Below, one piece after another: positions 8,001 to 21,135 of a stretch of DNA of 50,453 bases. Below the pieces are notes generated by a model. It was not told the origin of the DNA. It saw nothing but the letters and a program-made list of their open reading frames with translations, and did no database searches. The translations under genes were made by a program, and so were the position numbers. This DNA is from Klebsiella indica. GTDB taxonomy: Bacteria; Pseudomonadota; Gammaproteobacteria; Enterobacterales; Enterobacteriaceae. How positions within the stretch are numbered: position 1 is the first letter of the stretch; each line of letters starts with the position of its first letter. Location: positions 1 through 50,453 of the forward strand of contig NZ_VCHQ01000029.1 of NCBI RefSeq assembly GCF_005860775.1, given 5' to 3'.

Positions 8001-8027
8001 AAAGCCCTTTTCTCAGAAAAGGGCTTT
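8001..8027. terminator. Bidirectional terminator between chrR and adeP
   Basis: The arms AAAGCCCTTT (8001-8010) and AAAGGGCTTT (8018-8027) pair perfectly around a short loop. The hairpin lies between the convergent stops of chrR (7939) and adeP (8035), with only short T-runs on either side. Confidence 0.75.
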
Positions 8028-8034
8028 CCTGCCA

Positions 8035-9369
8035 TTATGCGTCAATAAACACAATCTTCAGCAGGAACAGAAGTGAAACCACGATCACGCACGGGCTGAG
8101 ATCGCGCAGACGACCGGTACAAATCTTCATTACGCAGTAAGAGATAAAGCCCAGGGCAATACCTTCGGTGATAGAGAAACTAAACGGCATCATCACGGCG
8201 GTAATAAACGCCGGAACCGCTTCCGTCAGATCATCCCACTTCACGCGCGCAAGGCTGGACGTCATCAGTACGCCAACGTAAATCAGCGCCCCGGCGGCGG
8301 CATAGCCCGGAACCATTCCGGCCAGCGGCGACAGGAAGATAACCAGCAGGAACAGAATACCCACCACGACCGCCGTCAGGCCGGTACGGCCTCCCACAGA
8401 AACCCCCGAAGAAGATTCGATATAGGCGGTGACGGAAGAGGTACCGATAAAGGAGCCCATAACTGACGATATGCTATCGACAAACAGCGCCTGCTTCATG
8501 CGCGGGAACTTACCCTGCGCATCGGTCAGACCGGCTTTATCAGTCACGCCGATCAGGGTGCCGGAGGAGTCGAACAGGTTCACCAGCATGAACGAGAAAA
8601 TCACGCCCGCCAGGCCGAGATTCAGCGAGCCGGCCAGGTCCACATGACCAATCACCGTCGCGACGCTCGGCGGTGCGGAAACAATGCCGGTGTAATGAAC
8701 ATCACCCAATATCCAGCCCAGAAGGGTGGTCACGACGATGGAAACCAGCACTGCGGCATGAATGTTACGCGAAGCCAGAATTGCGATAATAAAGAACCCA
8801 AGTATCCCCAACAGCACGCTATGAGAGGTCAGCTTGCCGATACTCACCAGGGTTTCAGGGTTTGACACAATCACGCCCGCGTTTTTCAGGCCCATCATGC
8901 CGATAAACAGGCCGATGCCGCTGGTGATCCCCACGCGCAGGCTTACCGGGATGTTGGCAATCATCCAATAGCGTACGCGAAAAATCGTTAGCAGCAGCAG
9001 GCCAATCGCCCCCCAGAAAATAGCGCCCATTCCAACCTGCCACGGCAGCCCCATCGCCTTAACCACCACAAAAGCGAAGAAGGCATTCAGGCCCATTGCT
9101 GGCGCCAGCGCGACCGGCAGGTTAGCAAACAGGCCCATCATGATGCTACCGAATGCGGCGATCAGACAGGTGGTAACAAAAACGGCGCTGGTATCCATCC
9201 CCGCCACGCCGAGAATTTGTGGGTTAACGAAAACGATGTATACCATCGTCAGGAAGGTGGTGAACCCTGCAATCGCTTCAGTGCGTGCCGTAGTACCGTG
9301 TTCGCGCAGTTTGAACACTCGCTCCAGCAATCCCTGGCCAGAAGACTGGCTGGTTTGTTGTTGACTCAT
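8035..9369 (-). CDS. adeP: AdeP (YieG), adenine permease
   Basis: A 444-residue polytopic inner-membrane protein of the AzgA/NCS2 nucleobase transporter group, with hydrophobic segments along the whole chain. The N-terminal EHGTTARTEAIAGFTTFLTM is typical of AzgA-type purine permeases, as are the PALAPAMGLNAFFAF and ESSSGVSVGGRTGLTAV segments. It imports adenine with protons. The ATG at 9369 is preceded by a purine-rich AAAGGAG-like site. A strong PurR-like operator lies upstream at 9472-9487, consistent with repression when purines are plentiful. It is transcribed alone, divergent from yieH. Confidence 0.93.
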   Translation of the reverse strand: MSQQQTSQSSGQGLLERVFKLREHGTTARTEAIAGFTTFLTMVYIVFVNPQILGVAGMDTSAVFVTTCLIAAFGSIMMGLFANLPVALAPAMGLNAFFAFVVVKAMGLPWQVGMGAIFWGAIGLLLLTIFRVRYWMIANIPVSLRVGITSGIGLFIGMMGLKNAGVIVSNPETLVSIGKLTSHSVLLGILGFFIIAILASRNIHAAVLVSIVVTTLLGWILGDVHYTGIVSAPPSVATVIGHVDLAGSLNLGLAGVIFSFMLVNLFDSSGTLIGVTDKAGLTDAQGKFPRMKQALFVDSISSVMGSFIGTSSVTAYIESSSGVSVGGRTGLTAVVVGILFLLVIFLSPLAGMVPGYAAAGALIYVGVLMTSSLARVKWDDLTEAVPAFITAVMMPFSFSITEGIALGFISYCVMKICTGRLRDLSPCVIVVSLLFLLKIVFIDA

Positions 9370-9471
9370 TATCGGTTTCCGAACAAAGGAGGGGAAAATT
9401 CGTCGCTATCCTATACCAAAATGCGACAATAAGGGCGGTTGTGAGATACTTTTTTCATTGAATTTGCTTAT

Positions 9472-9487
9472 ACGGCAACGATTGCGT
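9472..9487. promoter_or_regulatory. PurR-like operator in the adeP-yieH intergenic region
   Basis: ACGGCAACGATTGCGT matches 13 of 16 positions of the PurR consensus ACGCAAACGTTTGCGT, including the central CG and the right arm. It lies about 100 bases upstream of the adeP start and 46 bases upstream of yieH. Adenine permease control by PurR fits the biology. Confidence 0.6.
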
Positions 9488-9532
9488 CTCACGAATCAGC
9501 ATAAAACGTTAACTTATTAAAATGGAAACGAT

Positions 9533-10198
9533 ATGACCCAACCAGAAGCAGTATTTTTCGACTGTGACGGCACGCTGGTCGACAGCGAGGTGATCTGCTC
9601 CCGTGCTTACGTTCACATGTTCAAAGAATTCGGCATTACGCTGGATTTAGAAGAGATTTTTAAGCGCTTCAAAGGGGTAAAGCTGTACGAGATTATCGAC
9701 ACCATTAATGCAGAGTACGGCGTTAATCTGGAAAAGGCGACGCTTGAGCCGGTTTACCGCGCCGAAGTCGCCCGCCTGTTTGATACGGAGCTGGACGTCA
9801 TCTCTGGCGCTCCCGCGCTGCTGGGCGAGGTCAACGTGCCAATGTGCGTGGTATCCAACGGCCCGGTCAGTAAAATGACGCACTCGCTGGGCAAAACAGG
9901 AATGCTGCACCATTTCCACGATCGTCTTTACAGCGGTTACGACATTCAGCGCTGGAAGCCGGATCCGGCGCTGATGTTACATGCCGCAAAAGCGATGAAG
10001 GTTAACGTAAAGAGCTGCATCCTGGTCGACGATTCCAGCGCCGGTGCCCGGTCAGGGATCGCCGCAGGAATGGAAGTGTTCTACTTCTGCGCCGATCCGC
10101 ACAATAAGCCTATCGAACATCCACAGGTGACGACGTTTACCCGCCTGGACGAGCTGCCAGAACTGTGGAAAACGCGCGGATGGAATATCACACGATAG
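9533..10198 (+). CDS. yieH: YieH, HAD-family sugar phosphatase (6-phosphogluconate phosphatase)
   Basis: 221 residues of the HAD superfamily, beta-phosphoglucomutase-like subgroup. Motif I is FDCDGTLVDSE (residues 9-19), with Asp10 as nucleophile and Asp12 as acid/base. Motif II is in CVVSNGPVSK, and motifs III/IV are RWKPDP and ILVDDSSAG. The cytoplasmic enzyme hydrolyses small phosphorylated sugars; E. coli YieH prefers 6-phosphogluconate. It is monocistronic and divergent from adeP. Confidence 0.9.
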   Translation: MTQPEAVFFDCDGTLVDSEVICSRAYVHMFKEFGITLDLEEIFKRFKGVKLYEIIDTINAEYGVNLEKATLEPVYRAEVARLFDTELDVISGAPALLGEVNVPMCVVSNGPVSKMTHSLGKTGMLHHFHDRLYSGYDIQRWKPDPALMLHAAKAMKVNVKSCILVDDSSAGARSGIAAGMEVFYFCADPHNKPIEHPQVTTFTRLDELPELWKTRGWNITR

Positions 10199-10250
10199 TG
10201 CCGGAGCGTAACGCAATCCGGGTATATCCGGTATGCGCTACGCTTAATGG
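10199..10250. repeat. Degenerate REP-like element downstream of yieH
   Basis: Bases directly after the yieH stop read TGCCGGAGCGTAACGCAATC and later ATCCGGTATGCGCTACGC. This is the GC-rich dyad typical of enterobacterial REP sequences but with several mismatches. It lies between convergent genes, a common REP location. Confidence 0.45.
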
Positions 10251-10346
10251 GTCTACCGGGAGAGTAAAGCTGGTTACGCAGATTCGAAATGGTCCCATCT
10301 TCCAGAACCTGACCGCAAAAAGTCGTCTCATTAAAGTTGTAAACAA

Positions 10347-10379
10347 GGAGCCAGGATTCTGCCTCCTGGCTTCTGATTT

Positions 10380-10381
<2 letters not shown>
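10347..10381. terminator. Terminator between yieH and the esterase gene
   Basis: GCCAGGA (10350-10356) pairs with TCCTGGC (10364-10370), followed on the + strand by TTCTGATTTTT. On the reverse strand the same hairpin is followed by TCCTTGTTT. It probably serves both convergent genes. Confidence 0.65.
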
Positions 10382-11573
<1,192 letters not shown>

Positions 11574-11683
11574 TTATTTTCGCGGTTATAAAAGAGTTCA
11601 GAAGGTTGGGCACCTGACGCTAGCGCTGTTCGAACAAGCGCAGCAGCAGAGCCGGAGTGGATACAGAGAAGCAGACCGCCTGT

Positions 11684-11860
11684 TTATTTTTCCGTTTTTG
11701 TCGCGCTGCCCCCTTTTTTCGTTGCGCTAAGGTTTTTCTCCAGTGCGGCCTGACGCCGTGCGCTGGTGATATTTTCAGTCGCGACCAGCGCCAGGGGAAC
11801 TGAGTATAAAAATGATGATGCCTGAACTAAGGAGATTGTTTCTTCAGGTTTCTCATTCCA
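11684..11860 (-). pseudogene. Headless C-terminal coding fragment of unknown gene
   Basis: A reverse-strand frame of 58 codons opens after TAG (11861-11863) and ends at TAA (11684-11686). It has no start codon and reads WNEKPEETISLVQASSFLYS, then VPLALVATENITSARRQAAL, and finishes with a lysine-rich tail. Codon use looks native. It is probably the 3' end of a gene whose body was deleted. I do not recognise the family. Confidence 0.4.
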
Positions 11861-11935
11861 CTATTTTTGGATAAAAAAACCTGAACCCATCCGCGGTTAA
11901 TCTGCTGTCTGTTTTTTCGCCAGGCCTGAAAGCAT

Positions 11936-11994
11936 AAAACCTGGCACCTCCGGAAAGGAGATGTCAGGTTTAGCCCGCAAAGCGGTAGCAATCC
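11936..11994 (-). promoter_or_regulatory. BglG-type ribonucleic antiterminator overlapping a terminator (bgl leader relic)
   Basis: On the reverse strand 11994-11965 reads GGATTGCTACCGCTTTGCGG followed by GCTAAACCTG, very close to the RAT sequence bound by BglG/LicT-type antiterminators. It overlaps by five bases a terminator (11969-11936) with arms ACCTG-A-CATCTCC and GGAGGTG-C-CAGGT followed by TTTT. This mutually exclusive pair is the hallmark of beta-glucoside PTS leaders. A second CAGGTTTTTTT run at 11885-11873 may be the tail of the second bgl terminator. No antiterminator, PTS or glucosidase gene follows, so the element is an orphan. Confidence 0.75.
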
Positions 11995-12007
11995 AGTTTC
12001 AGTCCTT

Positions 12008-12035
12008 AACATAGCAATTTTTAATCCACCAGCAA
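12008..12035 (-). promoter_or_regulatory. Probable promoter of the bgl leader relic
   Basis: On the reverse strand TTGCTG (12035-12030) and TATGTT (12013-12008) are separated by 16 bases. Transcription would start just ahead of the RAT at 11994. Motif match only. Confidence 0.4.
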
Positions 12036-12310
12036 TGAGCAAAAAGATAAATTGTGATTTACCGCGAATTTTCAGTTCGACATATTTTTTAGTGGCCAGA
12101 ATACCGGTGAGGTCGGATGCAGAAAGCGTTTTCCGCTTAGCTAATATATTCCACGATCAAAATCGCGGGTTGCGCAGAGAGGTAATCACGGATTATTCAG
12201 GATAACGAGAAATCACGCCCGGGCGATAAACTTAACGAGGAAAGTCATAGGATTAAGTTAAAAGTAGGGTTATAGCAACAAACCCGATCAAAGGCCGGAG
12301 CGATACGCAT

Positions 12311-12343
12311 AAAAAAATCCGGAAACGAAGACGTTTCCGGATT
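12311..12343 (-). terminator. Terminator of the pst-phoU operon
   Basis: On the reverse strand ATCCGGAAACG and CGTTTCCGGAT (12342-12332 and 12327-12317) form an 11-base perfect stem around a 4-base loop, followed by seven T. It lies about 90 bases past the phoU stop. Confidence 0.9.
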
Positions 12344-12431
12344 CTTACACCGCCACAGCATCGATCAGCTAATTCTTAACCCGGCGGCATAATCAACGGC
12401 GGCTGACGTTTTATTTTGCTTAACGCGGAAA

Positions 12432-13157
12432 TCACTCTTTCGGATCTTTCCCGGCAAGCAGTTTATCCAGCTCATCGCCGCCAACATGACGGAAATCCTG
12501 GCCTTTGACAAAATAGAAAATATACTCGCAGATATTCTGGCAGCGGTCGCCGATACGCTCAATAGAACGGGCGCAGAACAGCGCGGTCAGGACGCTTGGG
12601 ATCGTGCGCGAGTCTTCCATCATATACGTCATCAGTTGCCGCACGATGCCTTCATATTCCTTGTCGACTTTCTTATCTTCGCGATAAATACGCACCGCTT
12701 CATCAAGATCCATACGGGCGAAAGCGTCAAGCACATCATGCAACATCTGTACGGTATGGCGGCCCAGCGATTCCAGGCTCACCAGCAGCGGCTGATGCTG
12801 GTGGGAGAATTTTTCCAGCGCAGTGCGGCAAATCTTATCCGCCACATCGCCGATACGTTCCAGCTCCGCGATAGTTTTGATAATCGCCATCACCAGACGC
12901 AGGTCGCTGGCGGTGGGCTGACGTTTGGCAATAATACGCACGCAGGCTTCATCGATGGCAACTTCCATCATATTGACCTGTTTGTCGCCATCAATAACGC
13001 GCTTCGCCAGTTCACTGTCCTGGTTATGCATGGCGGTAATGGCATCAGAAAGCTGCTGCTCCACCATGCCGCCCATGGTCATCACCTGGGTACGGATACT
13101 TTCCAGTTCTGCGTTGAACTGGCCGGAAATATGTTTGTTAAGGTTTAGGTTGTCCAT
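12432..13157 (-). CDS. phoU: PhoU, phosphate-signalling accessory protein
   Basis: 241 residues starting [15 protein letters not shown] chose this start (CAT at 13155-13157) because GGAG lies upstream and it matches the family; the frame is open further, to 13253, inside pstB. The protein consists of two three-helix bundles, each with the E/D-x-x-x-D metal-binding signature ([13 protein letters not shown] and [13 protein letters not shown]). It links the PstSCAB transporter to the sensor kinase PhoR and keeps the Pho regulon off when phosphate is ample. It is the last gene of the pst operon, 13 bases after pstB. Confidence 0.97.
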   Translation of the reverse strand: MDNLNLNKHISGQFNAELESIRTQVMTMGGMVEQQLSDAITAMHNQDSELAKRVIDGDKQVNMMEVAIDEACVRIIAKRQPTASDLRLVMAIIKTIAELERIGDVADKICRTALEKFSHQHQPLLVSLESLGRHTVQMLHDVLDAFARMDLDEAVRIYREDKKVDKEYEGIVRQLMTYMMEDSRTIPSVLTALFCARSIERIGDRCQNICEYIFYFVKGQDFRHVGGDELDKLLAGKDPKE

Positions 13158-13170
13158 GGTTAGCTCCAAA

Positions 13171-15845
<2,675 letters not shown>

Positions 15846-15883
15846 TTACTCTTTTCATTAAACGCGTTTACGAAGTTTGCCCA

Positions 15884-15968
15884 TGCCGGATGGCGCTACG
15901 CTTATCCGGCCTACAAATCGGGCCTACAGTCGGAACTGTAGGGCGGATAAGCGTAGCGCCATCCGCCA
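15884..15968. repeat. BIME (paired REP elements) between pstS and pstC
   Basis: Two inverted REP units, TGCCGGATGGCGCTACGCTT (from 15884) and GGCGGATAAGCGTAGCGCCA further right, face each other around a short linker. In other enterobacteria such elements stabilise upstream mRNA or bind gyrase and IHF; here they separate the highly expressed binding-protein gene from the permease genes. Confidence 0.9.
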
Positions 15969-15987
15969 GTTCGTTAAAGATATTCTA

Positions 15988-17028
15988 TTAGTACAGCGCT
16001 TTACCGCTGCTGTCTTTCACATTGGTCTTCCATGCAGCATGAATCTGCTCAACGACGTTTTCCGGCAGCGTCGCATAGTCCAGCGCATTAGCTTCTTTAC
16101 CGCCATTTTTGTATGCCCAATCGAAAAACTTCAGCACTTCCGTGGTTTGCGCCGGTTTAGTCGAGGTCTTGTGAACCAGGATAAAAGTCGTGGAGGTGAT
16201 CGGCCATGCGTTCTCACCTTTCTGGTTAGTCAGATCCTGGGCAAAGGATTTGCTCCAGTCGATCTCTTTCGCGGCGTTAGCAAAGTTATCTTCGGTCGGG
16301 CTAACCGGCTTGCCGTCAGCGGAAATCAGCCTGGTGTAGGCCAGGTTGTTCTGTTTGGCGTAAGCGTACTCAACGTAGCCGATAGCGCCCGGCAGACGCT
16401 GAACGAAAGCGGCGATGCCGTCGTTACCTTTACCGCCCAGACCGGTCGGCCAGTTTACGGTCGTACCGGCACCGATTTTAGATTTCCACTCTTCGTTTAC
16501 TTTCGACAGGTAGCTGGTGAAAACAAAGGACGTACCGGAACCATCGGCGCGACGAACCACCGCGATATTCTGAGAAGGCAGCTTCAGTCCAGGGTTGAGC
16601 TTAGCAATCGCAGCATCATCCCATTTTTTGATTTTGCCCAGATAGATATCACCCAGGGTTTTACCGTCGAGCACCAGCTCACCGGATTTCACACCAGGCA
16701 GGTTAACCGCCAGTACGACGCCGCCGATAACGGTCGGGAACTGGAACAGACCTTCCTGAGCGAGTTTTTCATCAGTCAGAGGAGCATCAGAAGCACCGAA
16801 ATCTACGGTGTTAGCAATGATTTGTTTTACACCGCCAGAGGAACCGATACCCTGGTAATTGACTTTGTTACCGGTCTCTTTCTGATAGGTATCCGCCCAT
16901 TTGGCATACACTGGCGCAGGGAAAGTTGCACCTGCACCTGTCAGGCTCGCTGCTGCAAAAGCAGAGAACGCGCTCATGGATAAGGTCGCGGCGACAACAG
17001 TTGCGACAGTGGTACGCATGACTTTCAT
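15988..17028 (-). CDS. pstS: PstS, periplasmic phosphate-binding protein
   Basis: 346 residues from [18 protein letters not shown], with CAGGAG upstream; an open extension to 17139 runs into the Pho boxes and is not used. The signal peptide is cleaved at about [13 protein letters not shown]. Phosphate-binding segments [18 protein letters not shown] and [11 protein letters not shown] are present. It captures inorganic phosphate and hands it to PstCA. As first gene of the operon it is directly controlled by the Pho boxes at 17085-17136. Confidence 0.97.
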   Translation of the reverse strand: MKVMRTTVATVVAATLSMSAFSAFAAASLTGAGATFPAPVYAKWADTYQKETGNKVNYQGIGSSGGVKQIIANTVDFGASDAPLTDEKLAQEGLFQFPTVIGGVVLAVNLPGVKSGELVLDGKTLGDIYLGKIKKWDDAAIAKLNPGLKLPSQNIAVVRRADGSGTSFVFTSYLSKVNEEWKSKIGAGTTVNWPTGLGGKGNDGIAAFVQRLPGAIGYVEYAYAKQNNLAYTRLISADGKPVSPTEDNFANAAKEIDWSKSFAQDLTNQKGENAWPITSTTFILVHKTSTKPAQTTEVLKFFDWAYKNGGKEANALDYATLPENVVEQIHAAWKTNVKDSSGKALY

Positions 17029-17084
17029 AATGTCTCCTGCAAGATTTTCGTAAATCATTGTTAAGTGGCTACGATGAGCAAAAT

Positions 17085-17136
17085 AGGACAAACAGGTGAC
17101 AGTTAAATGTACGAAATATGACAGTTTTATGACAAT
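17085..17136 (-). promoter_or_regulatory. Two Pho boxes (PhoB sites) upstream of pstS
   Basis: On the reverse strand ATTGTCATAAAACTGTCAT (17136-17118) and ACTGTCACCTGTTTGTCCT (17103-17085) both contain direct repeats of TGTCA/TGTCC with 11-base periodicity, the PhoB recognition pattern. They lie about 57-108 bases upstream of the pstS ATG. Confidence 0.9.
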
Positions 17137-17310
17137 CAAAAACGATGAAATAAACCACCAAAAAAAGCATTAATAAACAACATGTTTAATCATTTTATGA
17201 CGTTGAGATGTCATGAAGATTTTCTTTTAATGACACTGAAAACAGTAGCTGAAGATGACGGTTTGTCACATTAAAACGACGGGATAATTGATTAAAAACA
17301 GAACAGCGCA

Positions 17311-17341
17311 GAAAAAAATGCCCCGCTTTCGCAGGGCATCG
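17311..17341 (-). terminator. Terminator of glmUS
   Basis: On the reverse strand GATGCCCTGC-GAAA-GCGGGGCAT is followed by TTTTTTT, seven bases after the glmS stop. It is a strong rho-independent terminator. Confidence 0.9.
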
Positions 17342-17347
17342 TCACGA

Positions 17348-19177
17348 TTACTCAACGGTAACAGATTTCGCCAGGTTACGCGGCTGGTCCACGTCGGTGC
17401 CTTTGATCAGCGCAACGTGATACGCCAGCAGTTGCAGCGGAACGGTGTAGAAGATCGGTGCAATCACCTCTTCCACATGCGGCATCTCAATGATGTGCAT
17501 GTTGTCGCTGCTGACAAAACCGGCATCCTGGTCGGCGAAGACGTACAACTGGCCGCCACGGGCGCGGACTTCTTCGATGTTGGATTTCAGTTTTTCCAGC
17601 AGTTCATTGTTCGGCGCCACCACGATAACCGGCATATCTGCGTCGATCAGCGCCAGCGGGCCGTGTTTCAGCTCACCTGCCGCATACGCTTCCGCGTGAA
17701 TATAAGAGATCTCTTTCAGCTTCAGTGCGCCTTCCAGCGCGATAGGATACTGATCGCCACGCCCCAGGAACAAGGCATGGTGTTTGTCAGAAAAATCTTC
17801 CGCCAGCGCTTCGATACGCTTGTCCTGAGACAGCATCTGTTCGATACGGCTCGGCAGCGCCTGCAGACCGTGCACGATGTCATGCTCGATAGACGCATCC
17901 TGACCTTTCAGACGCGCCAGTTTCGCCACCAGCATCAGCAGAACGGTCAGCTGAGTGGTGAACGCTTTGGTAGAAGCCACACCGATTTCCGTCCCGGCGT
18001 TGGTCATCATCGCCAGATCGGATTCACGCACCAGGGAAGAGCCCGGAACGTTACAGATGGCGAGGGAACCCAGATAGCCCAGCTCTTTCGACAGGCGCAG
18101 ACCGGCCAGGGTATCCGCCGTTTCGCCGGACTGAGAGAGGGTAATCATCAGACTGTTACGCCGCACGGCGGATTTGCGGTAGCGGAATTCAGAGGCGATT
18201 TCGACGTCGCACGGAATACCGGCCAGCGATTCAAACCAGTAGCGAGAGACCATACCGGAGTTATACGACGTGCCGCAGGCGATAATCTGAATATGTTCAA
18301 CCTGAGACAGCAGTTCGTTCGCTTTTGGCCCCAGCTCGCTTAAATCCACTTCACCGTGGCTGATACGCCCGGTCAGCGTATTTTTAATCGCATTCGGCTG
18401 TTCGTAGATCTCTTTCTGCATGTAGTGACGGTAGATACCTTTATCGCCCGCGTCATATTGCAGACTGGATTCGATATCCTGACGTTTCACTTCCGCGCCG
18501 GATTTATCAAAAATGGAGACCGAACGACGGGTCACTTCCGCAATATCGCCCTCTTCCAGGAAGATGAAGCGACGGGTTACCGGCAGCAGCGCCAGCTGGT
18601 CGGAAGCGATAAAGTTTTCGCCCATACCCAGACCGATAACCAGCGGGCTGCCAGAACGCGCCGCCAGCAGCGTATCCGGGTGACGGGTATCCATGATTAC
18701 CGTGCCATATGCACCGCGCAGCTGCGGAATCGCACGCAGAACAGCATCACGTAGCGTGCCGCCTTGCTCCAGTTCCCAGTGCACTAAGTGAGCAATCACT
18801 TCGGTGTCAGTTTCGGAGACAAAAACGTAGCCCCGGGACTGCAACAGCTCACGCAGCGGCTCATGGTTTTCGATGATACCGTTATGCACCACCACAATAT
18901 GGTCAGAAACATGCGGATGTGCGTTACCTTCAGACGGCTCACCATGCGTTGCCCAGCGGGTATGGGCAATCCCGGTTCCGCCGTGGAGAGGATGTTCTTC
19001 TACCGCCTGAGCCAGTATTTGTACTTTCCCGAGGCGACGAACACGGTTCATATGGCCTTCGTTATCCACAACCGCCAGACCAGCGGAGTCATAACCGCGG
19101 TATTCCAGACGGCGTAAACCTTCGAGAAGGATTTCAGCAATATCACGCTGCGCGACTGCGCCAACAATTCCACACAT
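17348..19177 (-). CDS. glmS: GlmS, glutamine-fructose-6-phosphate aminotransferase
   Basis: 609 residues starting [12 protein letters not shown]. The mature N-terminal Cys is the glutaminase nucleophile, so the upstream in-frame ATG at 19201 is excluded. An N-terminal Ntn glutaminase domain (1-240) is followed by two SIS isomerase domains (about 290-600) with [17 protein letters not shown] and the C-terminal [11 protein letters not shown]. It makes glucosamine-6-phosphate, the first step to UDP-GlcNAc for peptidoglycan and LPS. It lies downstream of glmU. In E. coli its mRNA is processed near the glmU stop and activated by sRNA GlmZ; the sRNA is not in this window. Confidence 0.98.
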   Translation of the reverse strand: MCGIVGAVAQRDIAEILLEGLRRLEYRGYDSAGLAVVDNEGHMNRVRRLGKVQILAQAVEEHPLHGGTGIAHTRWATHGEPSEGNAHPHVSDHIVVVHNGIIENHEPLRELLQSRGYVFVSETDTEVIAHLVHWELEQGGTLRDAVLRAIPQLRGAYGTVIMDTRHPDTLLAARSGSPLVIGLGMGENFIASDQLALLPVTRRFIFLEEGDIAEVTRRSVSIFDKSGAEVKRQDIESSLQYDAGDKGIYRHYMQKEIYEQPNAIKNTLTGRISHGEVDLSELGPKANELLSQVEHIQIIACGTSYNSGMVSRYWFESLAGIPCDVEIASEFRYRKSAVRRNSLMITLSQSGETADTLAGLRLSKELGYLGSLAICNVPGSSLVRESDLAMMTNAGTEIGVASTKAFTTQLTVLLMLVAKLARLKGQDASIEHDIVHGLQALPSRIEQMLSQDKRIEALAEDFSDKHHALFLGRGDQYPIALEGALKLKEISYIHAEAYAAGELKHGPLALIDADMPVIVVAPNNELLEKLKSNIEEVRARGGQLYVFADQDAGFVSSDNMHIIEMPHVEEVIAPIFYTVPLQLLAYHVALIKGTDVDQPRNLAKSVTVE

Positions 19178-19332
19178 AGTTTTTAATTCCGATTTTGGCA
19201 TTATGCCTGTCGTTGTCGCTGACCTGTTAATACCCGTATTTCGGGCGCCCCGAGCCTTGTAGAGAGTGGGGGTATTTTTTATAGGTACTGCTTTTGGGCG
19301 AGCGATATATCTTTATCGCCTCATCCCTCATC

Positions 19333-19413
19333 TGCCGGATGGCGCTTACCCTTATCCGGCCTACAGAACGTTATCGAACGTAGGTCAGGTAAGACAAAGC
19401 CACCATCCGGCAA
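19333..19413. repeat. BIME between glmU and glmS
   Basis: TGCCGGATGGCGCTTACCCT (from 19333) and an inverted unit ending CCACCATCCGGCA (up to 19413) form a REP pair in the glmU-glmS intercistronic region. Confidence 0.85.
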
Positions 19414-19419
19414 AAAGAG

Positions 19420-20790
19420 TTACTTTTTCTTCACCGGACGCTGCCAGCCCTGTTTGTGCACCTGCGGCACGCGGCTTAACACCAGTTCGTTATCCGCAAC
19501 ATCGCGGGTAACGGTTGTTCCCGCAGCGATGGTCACACCTTTACCCACGGTGACCGGCGCGACCAGTTGCGTATCCGAACCGACAAATACATCATCGCCA
19601 ATAACCGTTTTATGTTTATTCGCGCCATCATAGTTACAGGTGATGGTCCCCGCGCCGATATTAACGTCATCGCCAATCTCGGCATCGCCCAGATAGGACA
19701 AATGCCCGGCCTTAGTGCCTTTACCCAGGCGCGCCTTTTTAATTTCGACAAAGTTGCCCACGTGAACACCTTCCCGCAGTTGCGCACCAGGACGCAGACG
19801 GGCAAACGGACCAATAGTACAGGCCGCTTCCAGGTGGGCATCGTCCACCACGCTGTACGGGCTAATTTCACAGTCATCGCCAATCACGCTGTTTTTAATG
19901 ACGCAACCCGCGCCAATCTTCACGCGGTGGCCAAGGATGACTGTGCCTTCAATGATAACGTTAGTATCAATTTCAACATCACGCCCGTGGGTGAGAACGC
20001 CGCGCAGGTCAAAACGCGCAGGATCGCGCAGCATCACACCGGCCAGCAGCAGCTTTTCGGCCTGCTCAGACTGATAAACGCGCTCCAGACGAGCGAGTTG
20101 CAGACGGTTGTTTACGCCTTCCACTTCGCTTAAACGATCCGGGTGTACAGCAGCGATTTCGCGGCCTTCCTGATACGCCAGCGCAATGATATCGGTAATG
20201 TAATATTCACCCTGAGCGTTATTGTTGGTCAGTTTTGCCAGCCAGCGCTTCATGTCCGCGCCATTAGCGATCAGGATACCGGTATTAATTTCCCGGATCT
20301 GACGCTGTTCGTCGGTAGCATCTTTATGCTCAACGATACCGGTCACTTTACCGTTCTCACGCGTAATACGGCCGTAACCGCTCGGATCGTCCAGCTTCAC
20401 CGTCAACAGACCAATCCCACCCTGCGGCTTCGCCTCTCTAAGACGCGTTAATGTTTCAACAGAAATCAGCGGCACATCACCATACAGCATCAGGATATCT
20501 TCATCGTCGCTGAAGAACGGTGCCGCCTGCTGCATTGCATGGCCGGTACCAAGCTGCTCCGCCTGTAAGACCCAGTTAAGATTATCTTCGCGCAGCGTCT
20601 GACGAAGCAGATCGCCGCCATGTCCGTACACCAGATGCACGGCTGAGGCCCCTAAGTCTTTAGCCGCATCAATAACATGCTGCACCATCGGCTTCCCGGC
20701 CAGCGAATGCAACACTTTAGGAAGATCGGAATACATGCGGGTACCTTTGCCTGCGGCAAGGATCACCACGCTCATCGCACTATTTGACAT
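19420..20790 (-). CDS. glmU: GlmU, bifunctional GlcN-1-P acetyltransferase / UDP-GlcNAc pyrophosphorylase
   Basis: 456 residues from [19 protein letters not shown]; the start at 20790 gives an AGGA spacing and family length, while a second ATG lies two codons upstream. The N-terminal Rossmann-like uridyltransferase (1-227) contains [15 protein letters not shown] and YGDVPLI. The C-terminal left-handed beta-helix acetyltransferase (250-456) has hexapeptide repeats ([18 protein letters not shown]) and the catalytic His region. It supplies UDP-GlcNAc for envelope synthesis. First gene of glmUS. Confidence 0.98.
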   Translation of the reverse strand: MSNSAMSVVILAAGKGTRMYSDLPKVLHSLAGKPMVQHVIDAAKDLGASAVHLVYGHGGDLLRQTLREDNLNWVLQAEQLGTGHAMQQAAPFFSDDEDILMLYGDVPLISVETLTRLREAKPQGGIGLLTVKLDDPSGYGRITRENGKVTGIVEHKDATDEQRQIREINTGILIANGADMKRWLAKLTNNNAQGEYYITDIIALAYQEGREIAAVHPDRLSEVEGVNNRLQLARLERVYQSEQAEKLLLAGVMLRDPARFDLRGVLTHGRDVEIDTNVIIEGTVILGHRVKIGAGCVIKNSVIGDDCEISPYSVVDDAHLEAACTIGPFARLRPGAQLREGVHVGNFVEIKKARLGKGTKAGHLSYLGDAEIGDDVNIGAGTITCNYDGANKHKTVIGDDVFVGSDTQLVAPVTVGKGVTIAAGTTVTRDVADNELVLSRVPQVHKQGWQRPVKKK

Positions 20791-21135
20791 ACGCATCCTG
20801 ACAGCTGTTAGAACAAAAAGTAAAAGCCTTTCACGTTGAAATATCTACATATTTTTCATCATGAAACGAGACGGAGATAAAACATACAAGCTTCACGCTC
20901 AACTCCATTTTAGAGGTGGATTTTTCTCCCGCGCAAACCTGTTTGGCACTAAAACATCAATTTTACGATGGGTTATAACGGCTATCCCACTGCTTTCGTT
21001 GTTTTTTTGATGCATGAATAAAGAAAACCATAAAAATAAAACACGGTTTTACTATTCATTAATTGTGACGCAATAAATAGAAACACCATTTCATTTTCCT
21101 GATAATGTCATTCAAATATTACCCAGGAGAAAAAA
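20791..21135. other. Divergent promoter region of glmU and the pectate lyase gene
   Basis: 345 AT-rich bases between divergent genes. I see the KdgR-like box at 21077-21095 and a Shine-Dalgarno (CAGGAG) before 21136. In E. coli the glmU promoters are controlled by NagC; I could not identify NagC sites with confidence here. Confidence 0.5.
21077..21095 (+). promoter_or_regulatory. KdgR-like operator upstream of the pectate lyase gene
   Basis: ATAGAAACACCATTTCATT matches about 16 of 19 positions of the KdgR operator pattern AATGAAACAYTRTTTCATT. It ends 40 bases before the lyase ATG, where a repressor would block transcription. KdgR is the IclR-family repressor of pectin-degradation genes that is released by 2-keto-3-deoxygluconate. 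Confidence 0.6.

Noticed and set aside
12486..13148. 220-codon + strand ORF across phoU
   Set aside because: It is antisense to a clearly recognised gene, His/Arg/Gln-rich composition typical of a shadow frame.
15877..16983. 368-codon + strand ORF across pstS
   Set aside because: Antisense shadow of pstS, starts inside the BIME, no family features.
17288..18343. 351-codon + strand ORF across glmS
   Set aside because: Antisense shadow of glmS beginning in its terminator.
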